Origin: DAOTZR01 sp034432595
GTDB lineage: Bacteria; Chloroflexota; Anaerolineae; B4-G1; SLSP01
DNA length: 64,000 nt
Direction: 5' to 3'
Assembly: GCA_034432595.1 (NCBI GenBank)
Contig: DAOUBT010000023.1
Span: forward strand, 1 to 64,000
Shown in pieces: positions 54,684 to 63,149 of this stretch (positions are counted from its first letter, which is position 1; each line of letters begins with the position of its first letter). A model generated the notes under the pieces. It worked only from the letters and a program-made list of their open reading frames with translations, was not told the DNA's origin and did not search any database. The position numbers and the translations under genes are program-made.

Positions 54684-55535
54684 CTACTCCTTCTTTTCGG
54701 AAAGTGGAGAAGAGGTTGCCCCTTCCAGCGAGGTGGCAGGTGTGGCTTCGGAGCCACAGCATTCAGGAACGCTACAGCGCATGAGGTACATGGCACGCGC
54801 CCGCTCAAAGCCCAGGTTTTCCGCCAGGGCGATAGCGGCTTCGCTGCTCTGATACACCAGCGCAAAAATGAGCCGTTTCCCATCCCACAAGCGCCGTACC
54901 AGCGTGCTGAGGACCGCCTTCCCATACCCCTTTCTCCGATAATCGGGGTGGGTGGCGACATTGCCGATTTCCGCCGCGCCGGGGATTTGCAGGCGGGTGG
55001 TCGCCATGGCGACCAGGGTCTCGCCCTCAAAAATGCCCACAGCCGGTCCGCGCTCCAGGGGATCGCGCTCAATCATCAACAGCCCACAACGTTGGGCCAG
55101 ATCCCGCATGGCCGCAAGGTGACACGGTTCGAGCGGCACCACCAGAGAAGAGGTCGGGAGCTGTTCCGGCTTGCCCCGGAAGACCATCTGCCATTCGGGA
55201 ATCACTTCCAGCACCGGTAGCGCGCGCTCCACAATGGCCCGCTGCGCCTCATCTACCAGGAAAAAGGCCTGCGTGCCGGGTTGAAGCAGGAAACCGACGT
55301 AGTCTTGCAACAGTTCCGGCGCCTCGCCCAGGAAAGAGAGCAAGTGATGCGGCAGGGCACGGCAACTGGCCACGGACATACCCGGAGAATGGGCCACGTC
55401 ACATTGACTGGCCAGGGTGGTTACGTCGGCCACAAAAGTGAAGTGGGAAAGCAGCCACTCCTCATCCTGCAGATAAGGCTCGATGGTCTTCTGCAAGGGG
55501 GAGAAGCTGGGCGCCGGTGTCGCTTTCTCAGCCAT
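54684..55535 (-). CDS. GNAT-family N-acetyltransferase
   Basis: A 283-residue protein with a C-terminal GNAT domain: IGNVATHPDYRRKGYGKAVL (~207-226) is the acetyl-CoA-binding motif A, followed by NLGFERARAM. Residues ~1-120 form a separate N-terminal region without recognised motifs. It is inserted between the biotin-carrier and beta-subunit genes of the decarboxylase with gaps of 14 and 5 nt, so it is co-translated with them. It could modify the enzyme or a CoA-linked substrate; this is speculative. Start at 55535 chosen over an extended frame. Confidence 0.75.
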   Translation of the reverse strand: MAEKATPAPSFSPLQKTIEPYLQDEEWLLSHFTFVADVTTLASQCDVAHSPGMSVASCRALPHHLLSFLGEAPELLQDYVGFLLQPGTQAFFLVDEAQRAIVERALPVLEVIPEWQMVFRGKPEQLPTSSLVVPLEPCHLAAMRDLAQRCGLLMIERDPLERGPAVGIFEGETLVAMATTRLQIPGAAEIGNVATHPDYRRKGYGKAVLSTLVRRLWDGKRLIFALVYQSSEAAIALAENLGFERARAMYLMRCSVPECCGSEATPATSLEGATSSPLSEKKE

Positions 55536-55549
55536 AGAAGGCCTCGCTA

Positions 55550-55981
55550 TCAGGCAATGGTGAACAGCACGTCGCCGTACTGAACCGAAGCTCCCACCTG
55601 AACATGGATGGCCTGCACGGTGCCGCTGCCGGTGGCGCGAATCGGATTGTTCATCTTCATCGCCTCCAGCACGCACAGTTCCTGGCCGTATTCGACTTTA
55701 TCCCCCACCTTCACCGCAATGCTGATGATGGTGCCCGGTAAGGGGGCGCGCACTTCGCCGCTGGCTAAGGGAGCCGGGGCGGCAGCCGGCACGACCCCCG
55801 GCGCCGCCGCTTCGACTACGGCTACCGGCGTCGTCACGACCGGCGCCTGCGCCTCGCTCAATTCCAGCACGTCAATCTTGTATTCCTGCCCGTCCACGAT
55901 CGCGCGCACAGGCCGCTCGCGCGGATCGGGAACTTCCACCACATAGTTCTTGTCTCCAACGGTTACTTTGTACCTGGGCAT
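55550..55981 (-). CDS. Biotin carboxyl carrier subunit of the decarboxylase
   Basis: A 143-residue protein: an N-terminal ~50-residue docking region, an Ala/Pro/Val-rich linker (~48-75) and a biotinyl domain ending in the canonical EAMKMNN (~110), in which Lys is biotinylated. It shuttles the carboxyl group from the carboxyltransferase to the membrane beta subunit. Position between the gamma and beta subunit genes supports this role. Confidence 0.92.
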   Translation of the reverse strand: MPRYKVTVGDKNYVVEVPDPRERPVRAIVDGQEYKIDVLELSEAQAPVVTTPVAVVEAAAPGVVPAAAPAPLASGEVRAPLPGTIISIAVKVGDKVEYGQELCVLEAMKMNNPIRATGSGTVQAIHVQVGASVQYGDVLFTIA

Positions 55982-56007
55982 GGCCCCTCCTTAACATTCC
56001 GACAAAA

Positions 56008-56346
56008 TCAGCATTTTTTGCGCATACCCGCGCGCCGTTGCGTGCGCCAGATGAGCGGCATCAGACGGCTTTCCAGCCCCCAAACACCGTAAGGGGTGCG
56101 GCGGATGGGCATGATTTGTGACTCGCGGGCCAGGGCGACGGCAACCGCAACCGCCGCGGCGCGGCGGCGCAGTTCTTCTTCTTCCTCCCGCACAAAAAGC
56201 GGGACGGATTCATCCTCTTCTTCGGGATGATCCTTCAGCAACAGGGTCATCGCGTACATGCCCAACACCAGGACGCCGATGGCGGTGAAGGTGACCCCCA
56301 TGCCGATGGCGGTTAAACGCAGGGCAATGAGCAAATTTTCGGCCAT
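56008..56346 (-). CDS. Decarboxylase gamma subunit (OadG/MmdD-like)
   Basis: A 112-residue protein with one N-terminal helix (LTAIGMGVTFTAIGVLVLGMYAM in part, ~10-33), an acidic segment (~40-58) and a basic Arg-rich tail. This topology is typical of the small gamma/delta chain that assembles the decarboxylase complex. Sequence identity in this family is low, so assignment rests mainly on topology and on its place 9 nt after the carboxyltransferase gene. Confidence 0.75.
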   Translation of the reverse strand: MAENLLIALRLTAIGMGVTFTAIGVLVLGMYAMTLLLKDHPEEEDESVPLFVREEEEELRRRAAAVAVAVALARESQIMPIRRTPYGVWGLESRLMPLIWRTQRRAGMRKKC

Positions 56347-56355
56347 GGACGCCTC

Positions 56356-57891
56356 CTATACCGGCATCACGCCGTGCTTCTTCGAGGGCTGCGTGCGCTG
56401 CATCTCCTGCAACATGTTGAGCGCGTTGATGAGGATGGGGCGCGTCTGCGCCGGTTCGATGACGTCATCCAAAATGCCCTCTTCTGCCGCGACGTAGGGC
56501 GTGGCGTAACGCGCGATGTAGTCCTGCACGAGCTGCGCGCGCAGCGCGTTCGGGTCGGCAGCTTCGGCTAGCTCCTTGCGGTAAAGGATGTTGACCGCGC
56601 CCTCCGGCCCCATCACCGCGATTTCTGCCGAAGGCCAGGCAAAGTGCAAATCGGCCCCGATGCTCTTGCTGCTCATCACCAGGTACGCGCCACCATAGGC
56701 CTTGCGCGTGACGATGGAAATCTTGGGCACGGTGCTGTTGATGTAGGCATACAGGATTTTAGCCCCGTGGCGGATGATGCCGCCGTGTTCCTGCGCCACA
56801 CCCGGCAGGAAGCCCGGCGAATCGCAGAAGGTGATGAGGGGCAGATTGAAAGCGTCGCAGAAGCGGACGAAACGCGCGATTTTATCCGAGGCGTTGATGT
56901 CAATCGCGCCGCCAAGGTGCATGGGCTGCTGCGCCACCACGCCCACCGGACGCCCGTCAAGGCGCGCAAGGCCGATAATCGCGTTCTGCGCCCATCCCGC
57001 CTGCACCTCCAGGAAAGACCCCATATCCATCACGCTGGTGATGACAGTCTTCATGTCATAAGGCACTTTGGGATCGAGCGGGACGATGGTGTTCAGGAGC
57101 GGGTCGGTGCGCAGCGGGTCATCCGTCGGGGTGATGCAGGGCGGTTCTTCGACGTTGTTCGAGGGCAGGTAGGAGAGCAGCGCGCGCACAATGCGCAGGG
57201 TGTCCTCTTCCGTCTCGCCGATGAAGTGGGCCACGCCGCTCACGGTGTAGTGAACCGCCGCGCCGCCCAGCGCTTCCGCCGAGACGACTTCGCCCGTCAC
57301 GCTCTTGACCACTTCCGGACCGGTGATGAACATGAGGCTGTTCTGCCGGCTCATGATGATGAAATCAGTGAGGGCCGGGCTGTAGGAAGCGCCACCGGCG
57401 CAGGGACCGAGCATGACCGAGATCTGCGGCACCACGCCCGAAGCCAGGGCGTTGCGCTTGAAGATTTCCCCGTAGCCGTGGAGCGCGTTGACGCCTTCCT
57501 GAATGCGCGCGCCGCCCGAATCGAGCAGGCCGATGACGGGCGCGCCGCTGCTGACAGCCAGATCGAGGACGCGGCAGATGCGCTCGGCGTGGCGCAGGGA
57601 GACCGAGCCGCCCTGCACGGTGAAATCCTGCGCGTACACAAACACGCGCCGGCCATCAATCAGGCCGTAGCCGGTGATGACACCGTCGCCGGGAATTTCG
57701 TCCCCACCGCGGGTGATGATGAAGGGTTGGAGTTCCTGGAAGGTTCCGGGGTCGAGCAGCGCGGCGATGCGCTCGCGCGCGCTGAGTTTGCCCTTGGCGT
57801 GCTGCTTAGCGATGCGGTCGGCACCGCCGCCTTCAAGCGCGCGGGCTTTCTTCTCATGCAACAAGGTAAAGCGCGGATCCTGTTCGCTCAC
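56356..57891 (-). CDS. mmdA: Acyl-CoA carboxyltransferase subunit (methylmalonyl-CoA decarboxylase alpha-like)
   Basis: A 511-residue carboxyltransferase of the PCCB/MmdA family. Two crotonase-like halves are visible. The N-half carries ARERIAALLDPGTF and LLDSGGARIQEG (~125-136) with oxyanion glycines; the C-half carries GFLPGVAQEHGGIIRHGAKILYA (in part, ~360-382) and TRKAYGGAYLVMSS (~398-411). With the biotin carrier, gamma and OadB-type subunits next door it should decarboxylate methylmalonyl-CoA to propionyl-CoA while pumping Na+. Glutaconyl- or malonyl-CoA specificity is not excluded. Start codon GTG with AAGGAGG. Confidence 0.88.
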   Translation of the reverse strand: MSEQDPRFTLLHEKKARALEGGGADRIAKQHAKGKLSARERIAALLDPGTFQELQPFIITRGGDEIPGDGVITGYGLIDGRRVFVYAQDFTVQGGSVSLRHAERICRVLDLAVSSGAPVIGLLDSGGARIQEGVNALHGYGEIFKRNALASGVVPQISVMLGPCAGGASYSPALTDFIIMSRQNSLMFITGPEVVKSVTGEVVSAEALGGAAVHYTVSGVAHFIGETEEDTLRIVRALLSYLPSNNVEEPPCITPTDDPLRTDPLLNTIVPLDPKVPYDMKTVITSVMDMGSFLEVQAGWAQNAIIGLARLDGRPVGVVAQQPMHLGGAIDINASDKIARFVRFCDAFNLPLITFCDSPGFLPGVAQEHGGIIRHGAKILYAYINSTVPKISIVTRKAYGGAYLVMSSKSIGADLHFAWPSAEIAVMGPEGAVNILYRKELAEAADPNALRAQLVQDYIARYATPYVAAEEGILDDVIEPAQTRPILINALNMLQEMQRTQPSKKHGVMPV

Positions 57892-57925
57892 GAGACCTCC
57901 TTAAACGTCTTGAAAGGGCATGAAA

Positions 57926-58498
57926 TTAACGGCTCCGACCGAGCCACCGCCATCCCAGCGGGAGCAGAGCCATCGCCAGTGCCATCTTGAGCAGGTCCCC
58001 CGGCACAAAGGGCCACAGGCCCAGCGCGAGGGCACGTTCTCCGACAAAACGACTCAGCCACAGCAAACCGGGCAGGTAAAGGACGAGATTCCCCGCCAGC
58101 AGCGCGGCCAGGGTGGTGAGGGGGTGGCGATCCCATCCCCGCTCCGCCAGGGCCCCCGTCACGTAAGCGGCGGCAACGAAGCCGAAGAGATAGCCGCCGG
58201 TCGGACCGAGCAGGTAGGGCAAGCCGCTCATGCCTCCGGCGAAAACCGGCAAGCCCATCGCGCCTTCCGCCAGATAAGTTGCCAGGGCTAACGCGCCGCG
58301 GCGACGCCCCAGCAGGGCCCCCGTCAACAAAACCGTTAACGTCTGTGCGGTGATGGGGACCGGGCTGAAGGGCAGACGCACGACCAGATAGGCGCTCAAA
58401 CTCACCGCCAGGGCGCCCCCCAGGATGAGCAGCGCATCGTAAACGCGCGCCGCTGTGCGCCCCGCAGGGCGTAGAACATCCGCGTAAGTCAAAGCCAT
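57926..58498 (-). CDS. bioY: Biotin transporter S component BioY
   Basis: A 190-residue, six-helix BioY protein. RLPFSPVPITAQTLTVLLTG (~41-60) and LLGPTGGYLFGFVAAAYVTG (~96-115) are the family signatures of the biotin pocket. It provides biotin for the biotin-dependent decarboxylase encoded just downstream. No EcfAAT genes are here, so it works alone or with a shared energising module elsewhere. The effective RBS is the first GGAGG, 7 nt before the ATG. Confidence 0.92.
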   Translation of the reverse strand: MALTYADVLRPAGRTAARVYDALLILGGALAVSLSAYLVVRLPFSPVPITAQTLTVLLTGALLGRRRGALALATYLAEGAMGLPVFAGGMSGLPYLLGPTGGYLFGFVAAAYVTGALAERGWDRHPLTTLAALLAGNLVLYLPGLLWLSRFVGERALALGLWPFVPGDLLKMALAMALLPLGWRWLGRSR

Positions 58499-58525
58499 CC
58501 TCCTTCCCTCCTGCTCAAACTGAAT

Positions 58526-59227
58526 TCAGGGCTTGCGCCCCGTGTATAAAGCCACCGTGCCGCCCATGCGCAGGCGATAGCGCACATCCTGCAGGCCCAG
58601 CTCCTGCAAAATCCCCTGCACAGCCGCGGGGGGCATGAAGCCCGCCACGGAGCGCGGCAAATAGCGATAAGCGGCGCTATCTCCAGAAAGCATCCCCCCT
58701 AAAAAGGGCGTCCAGTGGAAAAAGTAGATGGAAAAGAGCTGCGCCATCGGAAAACGGCGCGGCCAGGTCATCTCCAGACAGGCCAGGCGTCCGCCGTGAC
58801 GCAGGACCCGCACCTGTTCGGCGAGCGCCTGATGCACGTCGGGCACGTTGCGCAACATGAAGGCGGAAATCACGCCGTCAAAGCTCCCGGTGGGGAAGGG
58901 GAGGGCCAGGCCATCGCCCACACACCAGGCCACATCACCCGCGGTATCCTTTTGCTGTGCCCGTTCCACCATGGCGGGTGTCAGGTCAAGTCCCATCACG
59001 TGAGCAGCGGGGTGACGGTGACGGAGCATGAGCGCGACATCACCGGTACCGGTGGCCACATCCAGCACGCGCGCCTGCGCCGGGAGTTGCAGGGCAGCGA
59101 TGGCTTCGGCGCGCCAGCGTTGGTCCTGGCCTAACGACATCAGACGGTTGAGAAGGTCATAGCGTGCGGCGATGCGCGTGAAGAGTCGCCGAATCGTCGC
59201 CTTTTGCTGCTCTGGCTCCACTGACAT
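58526..59227 (-). CDS. menG: Demethylmenaquinone/ubiquinone methyltransferase
   Basis: A 233-residue class I methyltransferase of the UbiE/MenG family. Signatures: FTRIAARYDLLNRLMSLGQD (~16-35), motif I VLDVATGTGDVAL (~53-65) and LRNVPDVHQALAEQVRVLRHGG (in part, ~123-144). In an organism with mevalonate, FeS and membrane-anchor genes of menaquinone metabolism it most likely methylates demethylmenaquinone. It is the first gene of the 11-gene decarboxylase/oxidoreductase operon. Confidence 0.88.
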   Translation of the reverse strand: MSVEPEQQKATIRRLFTRIAARYDLLNRLMSLGQDQRWRAEAIAALQLPAQARVLDVATGTGDVALMLRHRHPAAHVMGLDLTPAMVERAQQKDTAGDVAWCVGDGLALPFPTGSFDGVISAFMLRNVPDVHQALAEQVRVLRHGGRLACLEMTWPRRFPMAQLFSIYFFHWTPFLGGMLSGDSAAYRYLPRSVAGFMPPAAVQGILQELGLQDVRYRLRMGGTVALYTGRKP

Positions 59228-59266
59228 CCACCTTTCCCACGATATAGATAGCTTTAACTGTGTGTT

Positions 59267-59295
59267 ATTGTATGCCCGTAGAGGCTCTGGCCCAA
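59267..59295 (-). promoter_or_regulatory. Promoter of the menG-decarboxylase-oxidoreductase operon
   Basis: Minus strand TTGGGC (59290-59295), 17 bp, TACAAT (59267-59272). Confidence 0.6.
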
Positions 59296-59306
59296 GTGTG
59301 AGGTGT

Positions 59307-59326
59307 CATTATCGGATTGGATAATG
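59307..59326. promoter_or_regulatory. 20-bp dyad upstream of the menG promoter
   Basis: CATTATC, 6-nt centre, GATAATG: perfect 7-bp arms, 12 bp upstream of the -35; a candidate regulator site. The remaining 59228-59616 gap shows only the two promoters. Confidence 0.4.
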
Positions 59327-59579
59327 TTCACCAGAAGAGAGGTCACCTTGCAAGACGGGACGAAGCCGCCACGCCCGCACGAAGCAGCCGCGCCGGGAGT
59401 TTTGACTTGGCGGGAAAACACACGCGCACGGCTGGCAACGTCTGGAGCCCTATCAGGCTGGCGGTCATCCACGCCCGCGGCAGGGACGCCCACCTGATGG
59501 CTGGTCGGTATCCGCGGGCGGCAGACCGGATGCCGCCGCTTTCACTTAGCTTTTCATTCCCCTTCCCGCCTGAACGCGG

Positions 59580-59585
59580 TATAAT
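59580..59585 (+). promoter_or_regulatory. -10 element of the FemAB-like gene
   Basis: TATAAT at 59580-59585, 31 bp before the ATG; no convincing -35. Confidence 0.4.
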
Positions 59586-59616
59586 ACGGGTATCCTGAAC
59601 TGAGGTAACAACCCGT

Positions 59617-60627
59617 ATGGAGCCAATGGAGTGGACGGAGCGGGTTGCCCAACGGGGCGGCTCGCTGTTGCAGACAACCTTATGGGGGCAGCTCAAAGCC
59701 GCATTTGGCTGGCGCTATGAGCTGGTGACCCTGCCCAACGCGACGGCCGGGGCGCTGGTGCTCTATCGTCCCCTGCCGCTGCGCCTGGGCACCATCGCTT
59801 ACGTGCCACGCGGACCGGTAGTGGATTGGAACGATCCCGACGCCGTGGACGCGCTGCTGATGGCGCTGCGTCAGGCCGCGCGGCGACGTGGCGCCTGGGC
59901 GCTGTGGATCGAACCCGATCAGCTCGACACGCCGGAACATCGCGCTCAGTTGCACCTGCGCGGGCTGCGGCCCGCATCCCATACCATTCAACCGCCGCGC
60001 ACCATCCTGGTGGATATCCACGATGATGAGGAGGCCATCCTCAACCGTATGCACCAGAAGACGCGCTACAACATCCGCCTGTCCGCGCGCAAAGGGGTGA
60101 CGGTGCGCGCCGCCGGCGCGGAGGCGTGCGGCACGTTCTACGCGCTGATGCAGGAGACCGGCGCGCGGGAAGCCTTCGGCATCCACAGCGAGGCTTACTA
60201 CCGCCGCGCTATGGAACTGTTCGCGCCACAATATGCCACCCTCCTGTTAGCCGAGGTCGAAGGGGAAGCGGTGGCGGGATTGATGGCTTTCGCTTTGGGC
60301 GCAACGGCCTGGTATTTTTACGGCGCTTCGAGCAATCGCCACCGCGAAAAAATGGCCCCCTACGCCCTGCAGTGGGCGGCGATCCAATGGGCCAAAGCGC
60401 GCGGCTGCACCGTCTACGACCTGTGGGGCATCCCCGATGCCGACGAGGCTACCCTGGAGGCGCAGTTCACGCAACGGCAGGACGGACTGTGGGGGGTGTA
60501 CCGCTTCAAACGCGGCTTCGGCGGTCGGGTGGTGCGCTACGTGGGCCTGTGGGAACAGGGCCTGCATCCGCTTTATCCCATCGCGGCGCGGCTGTGGCGT
60601 CGCCGACGCAGCGAACAACAGGCATAG
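59617..60627 (+). CDS. FemAB/FemX-like aminoacyltransferase (double GNAT fold)
   Basis: A 336-residue protein. The N-terminal LLQTTLWGQLKAAFGWRY, the central RMHQKTRYNIRLSARKGVTV (~142-161) and YALQWAAIQWAKARGCTVYD (~249-268) with DLWGIPD are hallmarks of FemABX peptidyltransferases, which add amino acids from tRNA to peptidoglycan lipid intermediates. The GVYRFKRGFGG ending is also typical. It should act at the cytoplasmic membrane face. The amino acid used is unknown. Confidence 0.82.
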   Translation: MEPMEWTERVAQRGGSLLQTTLWGQLKAAFGWRYELVTLPNATAGALVLYRPLPLRLGTIAYVPRGPVVDWNDPDAVDALLMALRQAARRRGAWALWIEPDQLDTPEHRAQLHLRGLRPASHTIQPPRTILVDIHDDEEAILNRMHQKTRYNIRLSARKGVTVRAAGAEACGTFYALMQETGAREAFGIHSEAYYRRAMELFAPQYATLLLAEVEGEAVAGLMAFALGATAWYFYGASSNRHREKMAPYALQWAAIQWAKARGCTVYDLWGIPDADEATLEAQFTQRQDGLWGVYRFKRGFGGRVVRYVGLWEQGLHPLYPIAARLWRRRRSEQQA

Positions 60628-60639
60628 GAGGGAGGTTGT

Positions 60640-61578
60640 ATGCTGGGAGGTGTCTTGATTGGCCTGCTGCTGGGCATCCCACTGGGCATCCTTTTAGCGG
60701 CGGGGGCGTATTTCTCAAGCATGGTGCGCTTCATGCCCGTCCGCAAGGTGGAAGAGACTTACCAGATTGAGGTGGATGCGGGCGTGCTCGATCCGGAGGC
60801 TTTCGAGCAGCTCCCCAAAGAGGAGGTGCGCATCCCTTCGCCTTTTGGCTATGACTTGTACGGCCTCTATTTCCCCGTGCCGGGGTCTAAAAAGACCGTC
60901 ATCATTGCCCACGGCATCACCTACACCCTGTACGGCTCGGTCAAGTACATGAACGTGTTCCGGCAGCTTGGTTACAACGCCCTGCTCTACGACCATCGGC
61001 GCCACGGACGCAGCGGCGGCAAGGATACCGGTTACGGCTACTACGAAAAGCACGATTTGAAGGCCTGCGTGGATTGGGTCATCGCGCGCAACGGAGCGGA
61101 TTCGCTCATCGGCACGCATGGCGAATCGTTGGGCGCGGCCACGGCCCTGCAACACGCAGCGATGGATGAGCGCGTCCACTTTGTGGTGGCGGATTGCTCT
61201 TTCGCCGACGCGCGCGAGATTTTCGCCTACCGGTTGCAACAGGATTTCCACGTCCCCGCCTTCCCGCTGATTCAGGTCGCGAGCCTCATCAACAAGCTGA
61301 GCGGCGGCTGGTTCTTCGGCGAGGCGTCGCCGCTGCGCGCCGTGCCACACATCCGCGCGGCGCTGCTCTTCATCCACGGCGCGCAAGATGATTTCGTCCC
61401 GCCGCATCACAGCGAGCGCCTCTACGCGCGCGCCACCTCATCCCTGAAACGCCTGTGGCTGGCCCCGGAAGCGAAACACGCCGAGTCGCTCTTCAAACAG
61501 CCGGTGGCTTATGCGGAACAGGTGCGGGCTTTTTTGGAAGACGTGGAAAAGACCCCCTCATCCCCAAAGCAAGCTTGA
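60640..61578 (+). CDS. Membrane-anchored alpha/beta hydrolase
   Basis: A 312-residue serine hydrolase. One N-terminal helix (~2-24) anchors it. The triad is visible as Ser in GTHGESLGAA (~166), Asp in GAQDDFVPP (~250) and His in EAKHAESL (~278); the oxyanion region is IIAHGITYTL (~88). Its YDHRRHGRSGG strand is typical of lipase-like hydrolases. Substrate unknown. It starts 12 nt after the FemAB-like gene in one operon with GGAGGGAGG RBS. Confidence 0.85.
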   Translation: MLGGVLIGLLLGIPLGILLAAGAYFSSMVRFMPVRKVEETYQIEVDAGVLDPEAFEQLPKEEVRIPSPFGYDLYGLYFPVPGSKKTVIIAHGITYTLYGSVKYMNVFRQLGYNALLYDHRRHGRSGGKDTGYGYYEKHDLKACVDWVIARNGADSLIGTHGESLGAATALQHAAMDERVHFVVADCSFADAREIFAYRLQQDFHVPAFPLIQVASLINKLSGGWFFGEASPLRAVPHIRAALLFIHGAQDDFVPPHHSERLYARATSSLKRLWLAPEAKHAESLFKQPVAYAEQVRAFLEDVEKTPSSPKQA

Positions 61579-61585
61579 GGTGAGC

Positions 61586-61804
61586 ATGAAATACCCCAAA
61601 CCGATGAGCATCGAAGAACGTTATGATTACCTGCAGACGATGTACGAGCGCTATCAGGCCGCGCAGGGGCGCAAGGAGCGAAGCGCCCTGTTGGATGAGA
61701 TGCAGGCCGCCACGGGCTTGAATCGCGTCTACCTGATTCAGCTCATGCAGCGCAGGCCGGAACGTCGCCCGCGCCGCCGTCGGGGAGGCGATACTCCGGC
61801 ATGA
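61586..61804 (+). CDS. Stand-alone N-terminal domain resembling integrase-type transposases
   Basis: 72 residues, start ATG at 61586 (RBS GAGGTGAGC). The helical region MSIEERYDYLQTMYERYQAA followed by ERSALLDEMQAATGLNRVYL resembles the helix-turn-helix head of rve-type transposases, in which a conserved xxxTGYHRKYAIRLL-like helix is found. The frame then ends in an Arg-rich tail. No catalytic DDE domain follows; the ruvB gene begins 67 bp later. It is either a transposase remnant or a domesticated DNA-binding protein. Confidence 0.5.
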   Translation: MKYPKPMSIEERYDYLQTMYERYQAAQGRKERSALLDEMQAATGLNRVYLIQLMQRRPERRPRRRRGGDTPA

Positions 61805-61871
61805 GCTACCACGCTCTCATCCCACCGCGGCCCGAACGCGGGCCGGCAGTACGCTCCATGCGGGAGGCAGC

Positions 61872-62900
61872 ATGAGCCAGAAACCCCCTCGAACCGTCGC
61901 GCCGGAACCCGAACCGGAAGATGTTGCCCTGGACCGCGCCCTGCGTCCGCAACGCCTTGACGATATGCTCGGTCAGGAACGGGTGCGCGAGAATTTGCGC
62001 ATCCTGCTGGAAGCGGCACGCGCACGACAGGAGGCCGTGGAGCACATCCTCTTCTACGGGCCGCCGGGATTGGGCAAGACCACCCTGGCGCACATCATCG
62101 CCCACGAGATGGACGCGCCGTTGCGCATTACAGCCGGTCCGGCCATTGAGCGTGCCGGAGACCTGGCCGCCATCCTGAGCAACCTGCGCGCCAAAGAGGT
62201 GCTCTTCATTGACGAGATTCATCGCCTGGGTAAGGCGGTGGAAGAGATTCTCTACCCGGCGATGGAGGATTTCGCGCTCGATCTGGTCATCGGACAGGGG
62301 CCGGGGGCGCGCAGCATTCGCCTCAATCTGCCGCGCTTCACGGTGGTGGGAGCGACCACGCGCCTGGCGCTGCTTTCCGCGCCCTTGCGCACGCGCTTCG
62401 GGGCGGTGTTTCGCTTAGATTTTTATGATGAGGCTGCCTTGCAGGAGATTGTCAGCCGCGCGGCGCGGGCGCTCAATGTGGCCATCGAGCCGGAGGGTGG
62501 CCGCGAGATTGCGCGGCGCGGACGGGGCACGCCGCGCGTGGCGCTGCGCTTGTTGCGGCGCGTGCGCGATTACGCGCAGGTGCGCGGCAACGGCGTCATC
62601 ACCGGCCCCCTTGCAGCCGAAGCCCTGGCGCTCATGGAGATTGACGAGCGCGGCCTCGACGACCTGGATCGGCGTGTGCTCCACGCCATCATCGAGAAGT
62701 TCAACGGTGGGCCGGTCGGCCTGGAGACGATTGCCGCGACGGTAGGGGAAGAGGCGGATACCATCATGGACGTGGTGGAGCCGTACCTGCTGCAGCTCGG
62801 CTTCCTGGATCGCACGCCGCGCGGACGCATCGCCACACGAGCAGCTTATGAGCATCTCGGCATCCCCTACGAGCGGAGCGAACAGCCGACGTTGTTCTGA
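61872..62900 (+). CDS. ruvB: Holliday junction branch migration helicase RuvB
   Basis: A 342-residue AAA+ motor. Walker A is YGPPGLGKTTLAHI (~62-75), Walker B LFIDEIHRL (~113-121), sensor 1 VVGATTRLALLSAPLRTRF (~157-175) with the Arg finger, and a C-terminal winged helix (~265-340). The N-terminal LRPQRLDDMLGQERVREN is canonical. RuvB works with RuvA and RuvC, which are not in the window. The start is chosen near MSQKPP; an in-frame alternative cannot be excluded. Confidence 0.95.
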   Translation: MSQKPPRTVAPEPEPEDVALDRALRPQRLDDMLGQERVRENLRILLEAARARQEAVEHILFYGPPGLGKTTLAHIIAHEMDAPLRITAGPAIERAGDLAAILSNLRAKEVLFIDEIHRLGKAVEEILYPAMEDFALDLVIGQGPGARSIRLNLPRFTVVGATTRLALLSAPLRTRFGAVFRLDFYDEAALQEIVSRAARALNVAIEPEGGREIARRGRGTPRVALRLLRRVRDYAQVRGNGVITGPLAAEALALMEIDERGLDDLDRRVLHAIIEKFNGGPVGLETIAATVGEEADTIMDVVEPYLLQLGFLDRTPRGRIATRAAYEHLGIPYERSEQPTLF

Positions 62901-62929
62901 AGCGGGGGGCTGGAAGCTGGAAATGATCA

Positions 62930-63115
<186 letters not shown>

Positions 63116-63149
63116 GAAACAGAAGCTGAACTTGTGATGTGAGGTGTTC

